Below, piece after piece: positions 8,076-16,138 of a stretch of DNA of 57,086 bases; the first letter of the stretch is position 1; the number at the start of each line of letters is the position of its first letter. This stretch comes from Gammaproteobacteria bacterium (GTDB taxonomy: Bacteria; Pseudomonadota; Gammaproteobacteria; Chromatiales; Chromatiaceae), in the NCBI GenBank assembly GCA_020445335.1, contig JAGRGU010000116.1, positions 1-57,086 of the forward strand, read 5' to 3'. The translations under genes were made by a program, and so were the position numbers. Under the pieces are notes generated by a model that saw nothing but the letters and a program-made list of their open reading frames with translations, had not been told where the DNA came from and did no database searches.

Positions 8076-10163
8076 CTAATAGAAGCTGGCCCTGACGCGC
8101 AACATCACGCTATCTTCGGCGTTGTTGATGCGGGGCGGTACTGCCTTTGGCGCGTTGGTGAACTCGACGTCGTCGCCGTCGATATTGCGGGCGACAAGTT
8201 CCAGATCGATTTCGCTGCCGGGCAGGTGAAAACGCTTGCCGATACGCAGATCCAGACGGCGGGTGGCGGGGACTGCATCGCCGCCCCCAAGCCACTGCAT
8301 GGGATCCACGTACTGGAATCCGCCACTCAGCTCGATGCCGCTGGGGAATCGGTAACTGGCAAGCAGGCTGAAAGCCTGCTGCGGCACACTCTCGCGCAGG
8401 TCCGTGAACTCCTCCGAGCCATCCGCGAGTATGAGCTTGAGCTGCTTGCCTCGGGCATTGGCCAGGCTGTAGCCGAATTGGATCATGCTTTCGGGCAGCG
8501 GTCTGAACTTAAGATTCAGCTCCAATCCGCTGATGTCGATCCCGCCGTCGTTGACATAGCTCAGCGCGCCGGGCGCACTGGGGTGAGGGATGAAGCCGGG
8601 GCCGAGAATTCCAAAATCCTTGATGCGCGGAATGACGTTTCTGATGCGCTCATGGAACAGGCGGATATCCAGCGATGTGCTGAGTGGCGTGTAGCGTCCC
8701 AGGTAGCCGACTTCGAATGCGGTGATATCTTCCGGCTCAAGCTCTTCAAGCGTGAGAAAGTTATAGTCGATCGGGACCATGCCATCTTTTTTGTAAATCA
8801 GCACATTGGCATGGTCTTCCAGCAGTGTCGGCAGACGGTAGGCGCGCGAGGCGGAGAATCTCAGCGTGTTTGAACCGTTGAGGTGGTGATTGAGCGCCAG
8901 TCGTGGTGAGAACAGTGTCTTCTTGCCGCTGTAGGCTTCGACCATCAGGCCGGCGTTCAGCACCAGGCTCTCGATCGGCCTCCACTCGGCATTCGAGAAG
9001 GCTCGCAGCTGCCGCCTGGAGGGCTCTTCCCGGCCGAACAGCCACACGCTCTCGGCGCGTTCGTAACGTCCGCCAATACCCGAAGCAAGGCGAAATCCGT
9101 CGCCATGCTGCATCGAGTGCTGCAACTCCAGGTCGTATCGGTCGGAGGAGAAGCCGTAACCGGCGGCCAGGGTTCCCAGCGGCGCGGGAAAATCGGCTTC
9201 GAAATGGTCGTCCTTCTTCTGATAGTTGTGGTAGGCCTTTAGCGTCAACTCCTCGCCAGCCGAGAGCTGCCGATGCCACTCCAGCTGTTGATAGTGGTTG
9301 ATATGGTAGACCTTCTCGGAGGGCTGCGCGGCGCTGCCAACGAACCCTGCTTCGCGTGGGCCGCCGGCGTAGCCTAGTTGCAACTCCATGCTGTTTCTGA
9401 GATCGATGGAGTAGTTGCCCCTGAAACTTACAGCACGCGAATTCTCGTTATCCGAGCGTGTGTCGAAACCACCGGCCTCCGACAGACTTGCATTGATACG
9501 AAAATCCAGTTTGCCAGTATTGTCCGAGTAGCGGATGTGCTGATCGTTGTTTCTGCCGGTGCCGCTGCTCGCCGTCAACTGCCATCCCTGTTGCTGGGCG
9601 GGGTGTCGAGTGGTGATGTTGATGGCGCCGGCGAAGGCGTTTGATCCGTGGCTTGGCGCGCTTGGCCCGCGTACCACCTCGATCTGTTGGATGTCGTCGA
9701 GATCGAGCTTTATATCCTGCCAGGAGACACCGCCGAAAACCGGGTCATAGATCGATCGGCCGTCGATGGTTACCTGCATGTCGCGGGCGTAGTCGTCGGC
9801 CCTTCCGTGCGCGGTAACCGTGGCCTGGGTACCGAGGATATAGGCCACCTGAAAGCCGGGTACGTATCGCAGCAGACTGGGTATGTCTGAAGCGCCGGTG
9901 GCGCGGATGAACTCCCGATCGAGCACGTTGACACTGGCGGGAGTATCCGCCTGCGACTGACGCAGCCGGGTTACCGAAAGCACGACCGGGAGTTCGTTGA
10001 AATAGTCCTCCTCCAGCAATCTGTCGCCGCTGGTTTCGGCTCGTGCTGAGGTGCTCGCTAGGGGAGAGAGACCGAGCAGGCAGGCGAGCAGGAGAGGGGG
10101 AACTGATGATGCCGGGGTGATCTGGGAAGGGCACAGGGAGACGAATTTGCCGGTGACTATCAC
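8076..10163 (-). CDS. TonB-dependent outer-membrane receptor
   Basis: A 695-residue protein from the GTG at 10163, chosen because GGAGGG lies seven bases upstream; the in-frame ATG 38 codons earlier would add a non-signal-like extension. A signal peptide runs to about residue 42 (ending STSARA). The plug domain follows: PASVNVLDREFIRATGASDI, then DIQQIEVVRGPSAPSHGSNAFAGAIN-type plug sequence split here for brevity, with the usual VVRGP and GAIN elements. The rest is a 22-strand type barrel with alternating aromatic strands, ending in RVRASFY with a terminal aromatic residue. Such receptors import siderophores, cobalamin or other scarce solutes with TonB energy. No siderophore, haem or cobalamin genes adjoin and no cobalamin-riboswitch box was found upstream, so the substrate is unknown. 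Confidence 0.88.
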   Translation of the reverse strand: MIVTGKFVSLCPSQITPASSVPPLLLACLLGLSPLASTSARAETSGDRLLEEDYFNELPVVLSVTRLRQSQADTPASVNVLDREFIRATGASDIPSLLRYVPGFQVAYILGTQATVTAHGRADDYARDMQVTIDGRSIYDPVFGGVSWQDIKLDLDDIQQIEVVRGPSAPSHGSNAFAGAINITTRHPAQQQGWQLTASSGTGRNNDQHIRYSDNTGKLDFRINASLSEAGGFDTRSDNENSRAVSFRGNYSIDLRNSMELQLGYAGGPREAGFVGSAAQPSEKVYHINHYQQLEWHRQLSAGEELTLKAYHNYQKKDDHFEADFPAPLGTLAAGYGFSSDRYDLELQHSMQHGDGFRLASGIGGRYERAESVWLFGREEPSRRQLRAFSNAEWRPIESLVLNAGLMVEAYSGKKTLFSPRLALNHHLNGSNTLRFSASRAYRLPTLLEDHANVLIYKKDGMVPIDYNFLTLEELEPEDITAFEVGYLGRYTPLSTSLDIRLFHERIRNVIPRIKDFGILGPGFIPHPSAPGALSYVNDGGIDISGLELNLKFRPLPESMIQFGYSLANARGKQLKLILADGSEEFTDLRESVPQQAFSLLASYRFPSGIELSGGFQYVDPMQWLGGGDAVPATRRLDLRIGKRFHLPGSEIDLELVARNIDGDDVEFTNAPKAVPPRINNAEDSVMLRVRASFY

Positions 10164-10926
10164 GCAAGTTCCCTCCTGCTCCGATGTTGCAATTATTCTT
10201 AGTTGAGTTATTACGCTTATCTTACCACCGATTGCCCTGTTTTTTTTATATCGGTTGCGATGAATATGGGGTTTCAAACGCTCCGGGTTGCGCGAAGTTC
10301 GCTTCGAATATATGAAATGACGGTCGAAAAGGGAGATATCATTTACCTACCGGTAAACTGTGTAAGGCAAGGAATCCGAACGTGAGGCGGGATGCCGAGA
10401 AAAAACCGGTTGCTGATGCCGCACCGGTCCTGTCATATTGTCCAGCGCGGCCATGATCCTCAGGTGGTGTTTTTCGCGCACCAGGACTGTCAGATCTGTC
10501 TCGGGAACCTGGCTGGATGGTGAGTTCGGCTCGCTCCGGTCATATTCCTGCATGCGTAAACAGGATACGGTTTTTCCCCGGTAGCTCTCCATTCCGGCAG
10601 CGGTCTTGAAGGAAATTGCGGAATGGGAATCGACGACGATGGGTGCCAGCTTCTATCATGCAACCGACCTGGAGCCGGTATGTTGGCGACCGAGCGGGGT
10701 GACCGGACTCGCGTGATTACCGCCGTACCAGTACCCGGGCCGACAATCCTGACAGTGACGGGCCTTGGCCTGGTTTGTATAGGCTGGGTGCGACAGTGCG
10801 TAACGTAAATCGATTCATCACTGTGGCAGTGGTGCGCCTGTCACAGTGCCCGGAATATCTCCGAAAGGATCGCCAGATCTGCAGAGAAGGTTTTCGGAGA
10901 AATTGCCGGAATTGCCGGCAATTTTT
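10164..10926. other. Long intergenic region without protein gene
   Basis: About 760 bases between the receptor start and the end of a small lipoprotein gene, both read leftwards. The right end (10819-10928) holds a chain of hairpins listed separately. A short palindrome with arms at 10342-10347 and 10352-10357 (TTTACC/GGTAAA) lies in the receptor upstream region and could be an operator. Open frames here show no protein-like composition that I recognise. Confidence 0.45.
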
Positions 10927-10928
10927 TT
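10819..10928 (+). ncRNA. Candidate structured RNA: three consecutive hairpins ending in a terminator
   Basis: Three stems follow one another on the + strand: 11 pairs (10819-10829 with 10838-10848, one wobble, 8-base loop); 9 perfect pairs (10858-10866 with 10892-10900, 25-base loop); and 9 pairs (10901-10909 with 10915-10923), the last followed by seven T. The chain looks like a small RNA or a structured 3' end, since nothing is coded on this strand upstream for several kilobases. A start is not defined; a TATAGG near 10776 lacks a well-spaced -35. The elements could instead be the 3' region of the opposite-strand lipoprotein gene, which ends at 10927. Confidence 0.4.
10901..10928 (+). terminator. 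Rho-independent terminator
   Basis: A perfect 9-pair stem (AATTGCCGG at 10901-10909 with CCGGCAATT at 10915-10923), a five-base loop and a run of seven T at 10922-10928. The T-run is on the + strand, so the clear direction of termination is rightward; on the other strand only three T follow the stem, but it also lies directly after the lipoprotein stop codon. Confidence 0.7.
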
Positions 10929-11112
10929 ACTCGCTCTTTTCCTCGCTGCTGCTATCGGATTTTGTAACCGGATTGCGAACCCGGTAGCCCTTATCGTGCG
11001 CGATGTACCCGCCGGCCGCGGCCGCGCCGGCGACCACTGCCGTGGTACAGCCGTTTGCCGTCAAAAGAACGGGGGCCAGTACTGCGATGATGAGGATATA
11101 TTTTTTGATCAT
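10927..11112 (-). CDS. Small glycine-zipper-like lipoprotein
   Basis: A 61-residue protein from the ATG at 11112, which has GAGG upstream. It begins MIKKYILIIAVLAP, a lipoprotein signal ending in the lipobox TANGC, followed by an alanine/glycine-rich stretch (VVAGAAAAGGYIAHDKGY) and a charged serine/glutamate tail. Similar small lipoproteins with an Ala/Gly helix are common in gammaproteobacteria and are mostly uncharacterised. The stop codon abuts a strong hairpin. Function is unknown. Confidence 0.65.
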   Translation of the reverse strand: MIKKYILIIAVLAPVLLTANGCTTAVVAGAAAAGGYIAHDKGYRVRNPVTKSDSSSEEKSE

Positions 11113-11553
11113 TTCGATGCCTCGAGCGGGTATCCGGAACGTGTAAGATATCGGCGATTGCAAGGATTGCTGAAGTTCGCTCTTTCAGCGCGGGAGATTC
11201 GGAAACAGTCCTGGTGGCATGGCCGGTGGTCAATATTGGGGACCGACGTACGACGGTATGTATACTGTACATCCAGTGCAAATAGCAACGCTGTGTCCTG
11301 TATTTCTTCCGATTGAAGCACCACTGGTGCAGGAATTCGATCTGCGCCGGACTCCAACACGAGCGAAATCGTTTGGCAGGTGGCTTTCCATCCGAGTTAA
11401 CGCAGGTGGGGCGGCACTCAGTTGCCAATGCTGTGTTTTTTTGGGAGCCTGATTACCGATAAGCCTAAGCCGGCTGGAAGCGTCGACAAGGGATCGGCGG
11501 TGTAGTAACGAAACATATACCGGAACAGGCCCTAATACTGGGAGGATCTGAAA
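11113..11553. other. Intergenic region, no gene recognised
   Basis: About 440 bases between divergent genes. Several short frames are open on both strands (for example near 11219-11452 on +), but none has a good ribosome-binding site together with protein-like sequence. A T-rich stretch lies near 11430. Promoters for both flanking genes are expected here but cannot be placed with confidence. Confidence 0.35.
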
Positions 11554-11988
11554 TTGGTAACAGGGTATCGAATCAGCACAGACAGGAACGACATGGATCT
11601 CTCTGTAATCCATGACTTCATCTCCGGTTCATATTGGGCCAGAAATATTCCAAGGGATCTCCTGGTTTCATCGATTGAGAATTCGTTGTGCGTCGGTGTT
11701 TTGACGACCGGGGACGAGCAGGTGGGTTTCGCACGGCTGATTACAGACAAGGCTACTTTCGCCTATATGGCGGATCTTTTCATTCTTGAAGACCATCGCG
11801 GCAAGGGTCTGGGAAAATGGCTGGTAAAATATATTCTCGAACTTCCCGAGATGCAGGGTCTGCGCCGAATATTGCTGGTAACGGAAGACGCGCATGGGCT
11901 TTATCGGCGTTTCGGCTTCGAGAATATCGCCAACCCGAAAATATTCATGGAGCTACGTTCGACGGATATCTACATGCAGCATGAATGA
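11554..11988 (+). CDS. GNAT family N-acetyltransferase
   Basis: A 144-residue acyl-CoA-dependent acetyltransferase. The start is a TTG at 11554 with GGAGG eight bases upstream; the ATG 13 codons later would cut the first strand. The acetyl-CoA-binding motif A is clear: ADLFILEDHRGKGLGKWLV (residues 72-90), with the R-G-x-G-x-G/A element. Motif B follows with LLVTEDAHGLYRRFGFE. This arrangement fits a single-domain GNAT enzyme acting on a small molecule or amino group. It overlaps the next gene by eight bases. Confidence 0.82.
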   Translation: MVTGYRISTDRNDMDLSVIHDFISGSYWARNIPRDLLVSSIENSLCVGVLTTGDEQVGFARLITDKATFAYMADLFILEDHRGKGLGKWLVKYILELPEMQGLRRILLVTEDAHGLYRRFGFENIANPKIFMELRSTDIYMQHE

Positions 11989-12502
11989 CGAAACAACAGC
12001 TGACGATCGGCCCGTGATAATTCCCCGGGACAAGGCTTTATGGTTGCGATGGCTGCTGGTGCTGGCGATTCTGTTGTTGCTGCCGGGTCTGTTTCTGCCG
12101 CTGATAACGCTCAGCAAATTCGTCGTCGTAAGCAGCTCATTCTCTATAGTTTCGGGTGTTTTGGAGCTTTTGCGTAGCGGCCAGGTGCTGCTGTTCGTGG
12201 TGGTGGCGGGGTTCAGCATTCTTCTGCCGCTGATGAAAATAGCCGTGTTGTTCAAGTTACTTGCGGTGAATGGTAAAGATAACTCCAGCTACAGAAGATA
12301 TCTCCATCTCATGCACGATTATGGCCGCTGGGCAATGCTGGATGTGATGGTCGTTGCGGTTCTGATCGTGACCGTCAAACTCGGGGCGATTGCGAGCATC
12401 CAGGTTCATTACGGTCTCTACCTGTTTGGCGCTTCCGTTTTGTTGATAATGATTGTCACCAATAAAGTCGTCGCCCTGTCGGCCGGGCGCGGCCGGCATT
12501 GA
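11981..12502 (+). CDS. PqiA-like (paraquat-inducible protein A family) inner-membrane protein
   Basis: A 173-residue protein with four predicted transmembrane helices: about residues 22-40, 55-80, 115-140 and 145-165. The sequence LPLITLSKFVVVSSSFSIVSGVLELL and the later HDYGRWAMLDVMVVAVLI segment match the repeating core of PqiA/YebS proteins, which partner with MCE-domain proteins in lipid trafficking. Here only one PqiA domain is present and no MCE gene adjoins. The ATG lies inside the preceding acetyltransferase gene (eight-base overlap), suggesting translational coupling. Confidence 0.75.
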   Translation: MNDETTADDRPVIIPRDKALWLRWLLVLAILLLLPGLFLPLITLSKFVVVSSSFSIVSGVLELLRSGQVLLFVVVAGFSILLPLMKIAVLFKLLAVNGKDNSSYRRYLHLMHDYGRWAMLDVMVVAVLIVTVKLGAIASIQVHYGLYLFGASVLLIMIVTNKVVALSAGRGRH

Positions 12503-12640
12503 GCCCGAAAGAGAGGTGTCGGGCAGCGCCGGCGAGTCGCTGGAGGATTGTTCCAGCGGCGGGCGAGAGCATTGGAAATAGACTATAACAGTTGGCACGC
12601 GAAGGGCTTTGTTCAGGCGGCGCAAGAGTGAGGAGCGACG

Positions 12641-13042
12641 ATGGTAATGGAGAATCAGAGTATAATTTCACACATTTCGGTCGGTACCAATGATTTCGAG
12701 CGGGCGGTCGATTTTTACGACAACCTGATGTCCACGCTCGGGTGCCGGCAGATCATGAGCCACCCGGGCGCGGTGGCCTATGGCAAGAAGTTTCCGGAAT
12801 TCTGGGTGCAGACCCCTTTCGACAACGAACCCGCCACGGTTGGAAACGGCTCCCATATCGGTTTTATCGCCGATTCCAAAGCGGCGGTTGATGCCTTCTA
12901 CGATGCCGCGCTCGCTCGGGGCGGAGTGGATGAGGGTGCCCCTGGTCCCAGACCGGATTACGGGGATGCCTACTACGGCTGCTTCGTCAGAGACCTCGAT
13001 GGCAACAAGATCGAGGCAACCTATTGGGATGCCGGCAAATGA
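12641..13042 (+). CDS. VOC-superfamily (glyoxalase/dioxygenase-like) protein
   Basis: A 133-residue single-domain VOC protein with the two beta-alpha-beta-beta-beta halves: ISHISVGTNDFERAVDFYDNL (residues 8-28, split here only as a description) and SHIGFIADSKAAVDAFYDAAL in the second half, ending in the DLDGNKIEATYWD metal-site strand. Possible ligands are His11, His71 and Glu125. Members include lactoylglutathione lyase-like enzymes and fosfomycin-type resistance proteins; the exact activity is not determinable. GAGGAG precedes the ATG. Confidence 0.8.
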   Translation: MVMENQSIISHISVGTNDFERAVDFYDNLMSTLGCRQIMSHPGAVAYGKKFPEFWVQTPFDNEPATVGNGSHIGFIADSKAAVDAFYDAALARGGVDEGAPGPRPDYGDAYYGCFVRDLDGNKIEATYWDAGK

Positions 13043-13070
13043 GGCGCCGCCACGGTTGGGTCGTGTCGGT

Positions 13071-13172
13071 TTCAGCAGCTATTGCGAGGGGGAACTTCAG
13101 GAGAGCTACAAGGCTCTCTCGGGCATCACCTCAGCCTGTGTCGGGTGCCATGCCGGTTATCGTATCCGCTGA
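13071..13172 (+). pseudogene. Fragment of a cytochrome c'-like C-terminus
   Basis: In the gap after the VOC gene, one frame encodes about 33 residues ending ITSACVGCHAGYRIR and a stop. The CxxCH haem site a few residues before an -YR- terminus, preceded by an ESYKALSG helix, is how cytochromes c' and c556 end. No matching N-terminal half is present in any frame upstream, since that DNA codes for the VOC protein. It is best read as a remnant left by deletion or insertion. Confidence 0.5.
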
Positions 13173-13262
13173 TTTGATCTCTGCCGGGTTCACTGCCCGA
13201 AGGTCGGCTGCCTGGTCGTCGGTGCCGGAACCCGACCAAGGAGTAACAGGTGGCTTGTCGGA

Positions 13263-13739
13263 ATGAGCGAGCTGCGCTACCTGAAATTGTCGGAGGTGGA
13301 TCCGGGTGAGCTGCGCCATCTGCTCAACAAACAACGGATCCGCAAGCATCTGTTTGTTCATGCCCTGTTCGACGACGCCTCCATCGCACGCTGGATCGAC
13401 GACAAAATCGAAGTGGACGGCGCCAAGGGGTGCAGAGTCCGGGCGATTCTTCGAGACGGCCGACTGGTCGGCTGGTGCGGCATCCAGGAGGCGAGTAGTG
13501 CCCATGAAGTTGCCATTGTTATCGATGACGGATGCTGGGGGCTGGGGCGACGGATATTCCGTGATTTGATGGATTGGGCCAAAGAGTTGGGCCATGACGA
13601 GATCGATATCCATCTCTACCGGACAAGACCCGAGTATCGGTTTCTGAAGAAGATTTCCAAAACGGTATTTCCGAACAGGATGCTCGGCGAACAGTTCACG
13701 ACCTATCGAGTCGTGGTCGACGATCAGCGATTGCGTTGA
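13263..13739 (+). CDS. GNAT-like acetyltransferase
   Basis: A 158-residue protein with the order expected of GNAT folds: an N-terminal substrate half (residues 1-50), strands VRAILRDGRLVGWCGIQEA (about 59-77) and HEVAIVIDDGCWGLGRRIFRDLMDWA, where GLGRRIF takes the place of the acetyl-CoA pyrophosphate loop, followed by DEIDIHLYRTRPEYRFLKK. The glycine-rich loop is shorter than the classical R/Q-x-x-G-x-G/A, so assignment is moderate. The ribosome-binding site is weak. Confidence 0.62.
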   Translation: MSELRYLKLSEVDPGELRHLLNKQRIRKHLFVHALFDDASIARWIDDKIEVDGAKGCRVRAILRDGRLVGWCGIQEASSAHEVAIVIDDGCWGLGRRIFRDLMDWAKELGHDEIDIHLYRTRPEYRFLKKISKTVFPNRMLGEQFTTYRVVVDDQRLR

Positions 13740-13839
13740 TGGCGGTCGAGTCTGCAACTGCGAGCAGTGGAGACAGAGCGGAATCCGCGACCTGAGAGGC
13801 AACCGCTTCGTTGAAACTTGAACCTGAGGATGAGCGCTG

Positions 13840-14445
13840 ATGAGTAAGACTGTTAACGGACCTGACGGCAAGCCGCGATGTGCCTGGTGCGCCGCTGCGC
13901 CGGAGTTCTTTGACTATCATGACAACGAGTGGGGCTATCCTGTCGATGACGACAGGCGTCTGTTCGAGAAGCTGTGTCTGGAGAGTTTTCAGTCCGGGCT
14001 GAGCTGGCGTACGATTCTTGCCAAACGTGAGAATTTTCGCACTGCGTTCAAGGCGTTCGACTTTCACGAAGTGGCGCGCTACTCGACGTTGGATGTCGAC
14101 CGTCTGTTGCAGAACGAGGGCATCGTTCGCCACCGTGGGAAGATCGAAGCGGTGATCAACAACGCCAAACGTGCTCAGGAGTTGGTCGAGCAGGAGGGCT
14201 CCCTGGCGGCCTTTTTCTGGCGTTACGAACCCGATCCCGATGGCCTGGCTGAACCGCAGAGCAGGTCTAAGAGCGATGAATCCGTCGCTTTGTCGAAAGC
14301 GCTGAAGAAACGGGGTTGGAAATTCGTCGGTCCGACCACTGTATACGCGTTCATGCAGGCGATGGGGCTGGTAAACGATCATGTTCACGCCTGCGTTTCC
14401 AGAGAGCGTGTGGAACGGGCGAGAGCGGCATTCGAGCGCCCATGA
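13840..14445 (+). CDS. tag: DNA-3-methyladenine glycosylase I
   Basis: A 201-residue protein matching Tag in length and motifs. CAWC near the N-terminus followed 13 residues later by YHDNEWG gives the first zinc ligands (Cys14, His27), and NDHVHACV near residue 180 gives the other two. The LFEKLCLESFQSGLSWRTIL segment and the catalytic glutamate region are present. The enzyme removes 3-methyladenine from alkylated DNA as the first step of base excision repair. It is in a row of unrelated small genes, and GAGGATG lies upstream of the ATG. Confidence 0.94.
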   Translation: MSKTVNGPDGKPRCAWCAAAPEFFDYHDNEWGYPVDDDRRLFEKLCLESFQSGLSWRTILAKRENFRTAFKAFDFHEVARYSTLDVDRLLQNEGIVRHRGKIEAVINNAKRAQELVEQEGSLAAFFWRYEPDPDGLAEPQSRSKSDESVALSKALKKRGWKFVGPTTVYAFMQAMGLVNDHVHACVSRERVERARAAFERP

Positions 14446-14626
14446 TTGGCACCCCGGCGGCGCGATACCACTCGAACAACAGGCTGAGGGCAGAGATGTC
14501 GGAGTACCTCATGCACGCAATCGATCAGCGGGCCAGCGGGTCGGGACGTCACCGGCGGTGTATCATGGATGCCGGGGCTAAGCCTGGTCGGCTGCAAGTT
14601 GTCCCAACTGTCGAGGGTCTGCCTGA

Positions 14627-15232
14627 ATGGAGTTTTTTGTCACTTCGCTGATTGTCGTACTTCTGCCTGGCACCGGCGTTCTCTATACCGTCTCGATCGG
14701 TTTGACGCGCGGCAGAGTGGCCAGCGTGGCCGCGGCCATCGGCTGCACCGCGGGAATACTGCCCCACCTGCTCGCCTCGATCCTCGGCTTGGCAGCGATA
14801 CTGCATGCCAGCAGCCTGGCGTTTCAGACACTGAAATATCTCGGAGTGCTCTACCTGGCTTATCTGGCTTGGGGCATGTGGCGCGATGCGGGTGAGATTT
14901 CGTTGCGAGGGCGGGCGACCGCGGAGCGCCCGCTGAAGATCGGAGTGACGGCCTTCCTGATCAATATCCTGAACCCGAAACTCTCGATATTCTTTCTTGC
15001 TTTCCTGCCGCAGTTCGTACCCGGTGGGGAGGCGGCACCGGGTCTGTATATGACGCTTCTGGGTGGACTCTTCATGTTGATGACGCTGATCGTATTCCTT
15101 TGCTACGGTCTGTTCGCCGATGCGGTCAGACACCACATTGTCAACTCGCCAGGTGTCGTCGCCGGGGTACAGCGCTCTTTCGCCGCGCTGTTCGTCGCGC
15201 TGGGTGTGAAACTGGCCACGATGGAGCGATAG
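14627..15232 (+). CDS. LysE/RhtB family amino-acid exporter
   Basis: A 201-residue inner-membrane protein with about six helices. The opening MEFFVTSLIVVLLPGTGVLYT carries the PGP-like/PGTG motif of the LysE/RhtB family, and the centre has LKYLGVLYLAYLAWGMWRD and the NILNPKLSIFFLAFLPQF segment typical of it. These proteins export amino acids or related metabolites with the proton gradient. GAGGG lies nine bases before the ATG. The following VOC gene starts two bases after its stop, so the two are probably co-transcribed. Confidence 0.9.
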   Translation: MEFFVTSLIVVLLPGTGVLYTVSIGLTRGRVASVAAAIGCTAGILPHLLASILGLAAILHASSLAFQTLKYLGVLYLAYLAWGMWRDAGEISLRGRATAERPLKIGVTAFLINILNPKLSIFFLAFLPQFVPGGEAAPGLYMTLLGGLFMLMTLIVFLCYGLFADAVRHHIVNSPGVVAGVQRSFAALFVALGVKLATMER

Positions 15233-15234
15233 AT

Positions 15235-15627
15235 ATGGCGCGAGACGATAGCGTCGAGCAAGCGGTGAAACATCACGAGAAGATCGACTATATCGAGTTG
15301 CCCTCGGCCCACCTGGTGCGGACCAGAACATTTTTCGAGCGCGCTTTCGCCTGGCGTTTCGAGATGTACGGGCCTGACTATATGGCGTTTTCCGATCAGG
15401 GTGTCGACGGCGGTTTCTACCGTGCCGACCTCTGTTCGCGCAGTGAATCGGGCTGCGCGCTGATCGTCTTCTACAGCGGCGATCTGCAGGCGACCAGGCG
15501 GAAGATCGAAGCTGCGGGTGGTGTCGTTGTCAAGCCTGTCTTCGCATTTCCCGGCGGCTGGCGGTTCCACTTCACCGAGCCGGGCGGTAACGAGTTCGCA
15601 GTCTGGTCCGATAAAGAGCCGGCATAG
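15235..15627 (+). CDS. VOC-superfamily protein
   Basis: A 130-residue single-domain VOC protein. The ATG at 15235 lies directly after the LysE-type gene; the open frame extends further upstream but only within that gene. Features are KIDYIELPSAHLVRTRTFFERAF in the first module and GCALIVFYSGDLQATRRKIEAAGG in the second, ending RFHFTEPGGNEFAVWSDKEP with the usual metal-site glutamate. It resembles uncharacterised glyoxalase-like proteins. Confidence 0.8.
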   Translation: MARDDSVEQAVKHHEKIDYIELPSAHLVRTRTFFERAFAWRFEMYGPDYMAFSDQGVDGGFYRADLCSRSESGCALIVFYSGDLQATRRKIEAAGGVVVKPVFAFPGGWRFHFTEPGGNEFAVWSDKEPA

Positions 15628-15682
15628 AAACGGCGTCTCGACGTTTTGCCAATCCGTTATCATTATTGCCCTCATCGGCTTC

Positions 15683-15710
15683 TTGTAAGCTGATGCCCGT
15701 CTACTATATT
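15683..15710 (+). promoter_or_regulatory. Sigma-70-type promoter candidate
   Basis: TTGTAA at 15683-15688 and TATATT at 15705-15710 are 16 bases apart. The -10 differs from TATAAT at one position and the -35 from TTGACA at two. It predicts a start near 15717, giving a transcript of about 137 bases that ends at the terminator at 15824-15853. Confidence 0.5.
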
Positions 15711-15716
15711 TCGTTA

Positions 15717-15853
15717 CTAGAGAGAGGGAGCTTCGATACTCAAAGGATAGGTTGCTGGCTGCTGTGACAGGACGCGTAACGGATATGTATATGGCAACGG
15801 ATACCGGGGAGGATATCGGGATGAGGCTGCGTGATCGACGTGGCCTTTTTTTT
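15717..15853 (+). ncRNA. Candidate CsrA/RsmA-sequestering small RNA (RsmY/Z-like)
   Basis: The stretch contains eight GGA triplets in about 95 bases (starting at 15727, 15745, 15770, 15781, 15799, 15808, 15811 and 15819), among them AAAGGA, ACAGGA, two AACGGA and GAGGA. Some lie in small loops: GTAT...ATAC around 15787-15804 and GATA...TATC around 15800-15817. A promoter-like pair precedes it and an intrinsic terminator ends it, so size and layout are those of RsmY/RsmZ-type RNAs that titrate CsrA. It has no good open frame. No clear GacA upstream palindrome was found. The 5' end is inferred. Confidence 0.42.
15824..15853 (+). terminator. Rho-independent terminator
   Basis: A nine-pair stem (15824-15832 with 15838-15846, two G-T wobbles) with a five-base loop, followed by a T-run to 15853 (eight T in all, the first in the stem). 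It closes the GGA-rich element and separates upstream transcription from the eCIS operon. Confidence 0.75.
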
Positions 15854-16012
15854 ATCCCCCTGGCTGGATTGCCACCGCTGGCCAAGCCAGATCACCCACT
15901 CATCTCAACATCCATTTCCGGTCACCGCCGTCACGACTTCACCTCACCGGTCGTCGGCGCATTTCAGCGACCAGCGCACCGATCTCGATACCGTTTGTCA
16001 GGAGGCATGATT

Positions 16013-16034
16013 CGACGCTTCGCCGTAAGCGTCG
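16013..16034 (+). promoter_or_regulatory. Perfect 8-pair hairpin in the sheath leader
   Basis: CGACGCTT at 16013-16020 pairs with AAGCGTCG at 16027-16034 across a six-base loop, about 105 bases before the sheath start. It may be an RNA structure or operator that controls the eCIS transcript. No T-run follows, so it is not a terminator. Confidence 0.35.
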
Positions 16035-16138
16035 CCATCTGCCCATGAACTGTTTGTCGTAACAGAGAGCCGGGGGAGTCTCTATCGAGTCACCCGCAGT
16101 CTGATTCTTGAACCGATCTTTTTTCATTGGAGGAGAAA

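Larger units (their letters stand above)
15628..16138. other. Leader region of the eCIS operon
   Basis: A 511-base gap upstream of the sheath gene. It contains a promoter-like pair, a GGA-rich transcript candidate and a terminator (listed separately), then a second hairpin at 16013-16034 before the sheath ribosome-binding site. No eCIS promoter can be placed with confidence downstream of the terminator. Confidence 0.5.

Noticed and set aside
10164..10400. A cobalamin riboswitch upstream of the TonB-dependent receptor
   Set aside because: No GCCACTG-type box or B12-box structure was found on the receptor strand.
11255..11280. A LexA-like TACTGT half-site
   Set aside because: Only the left half matches; the right half of CTGT-N8-ACAG is absent.
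15663..15720. A GacA-type upstream site (TGTAAG-N6-CTTACA) for the GGA-rich RNA candidate
   Set aside because: Only TGTAAG occurs, overlapping the -35 hexamer; the second half is missing.
16007..16048. A 13-codon frame with AGGAGG just before it, upstream of the sheath gene, as a leader peptide
   Set aside because: The ribosome-binding site is only one base from the ATG, too close for efficient initiation, and the frame overlaps the hairpin; kept only as a possible structure.
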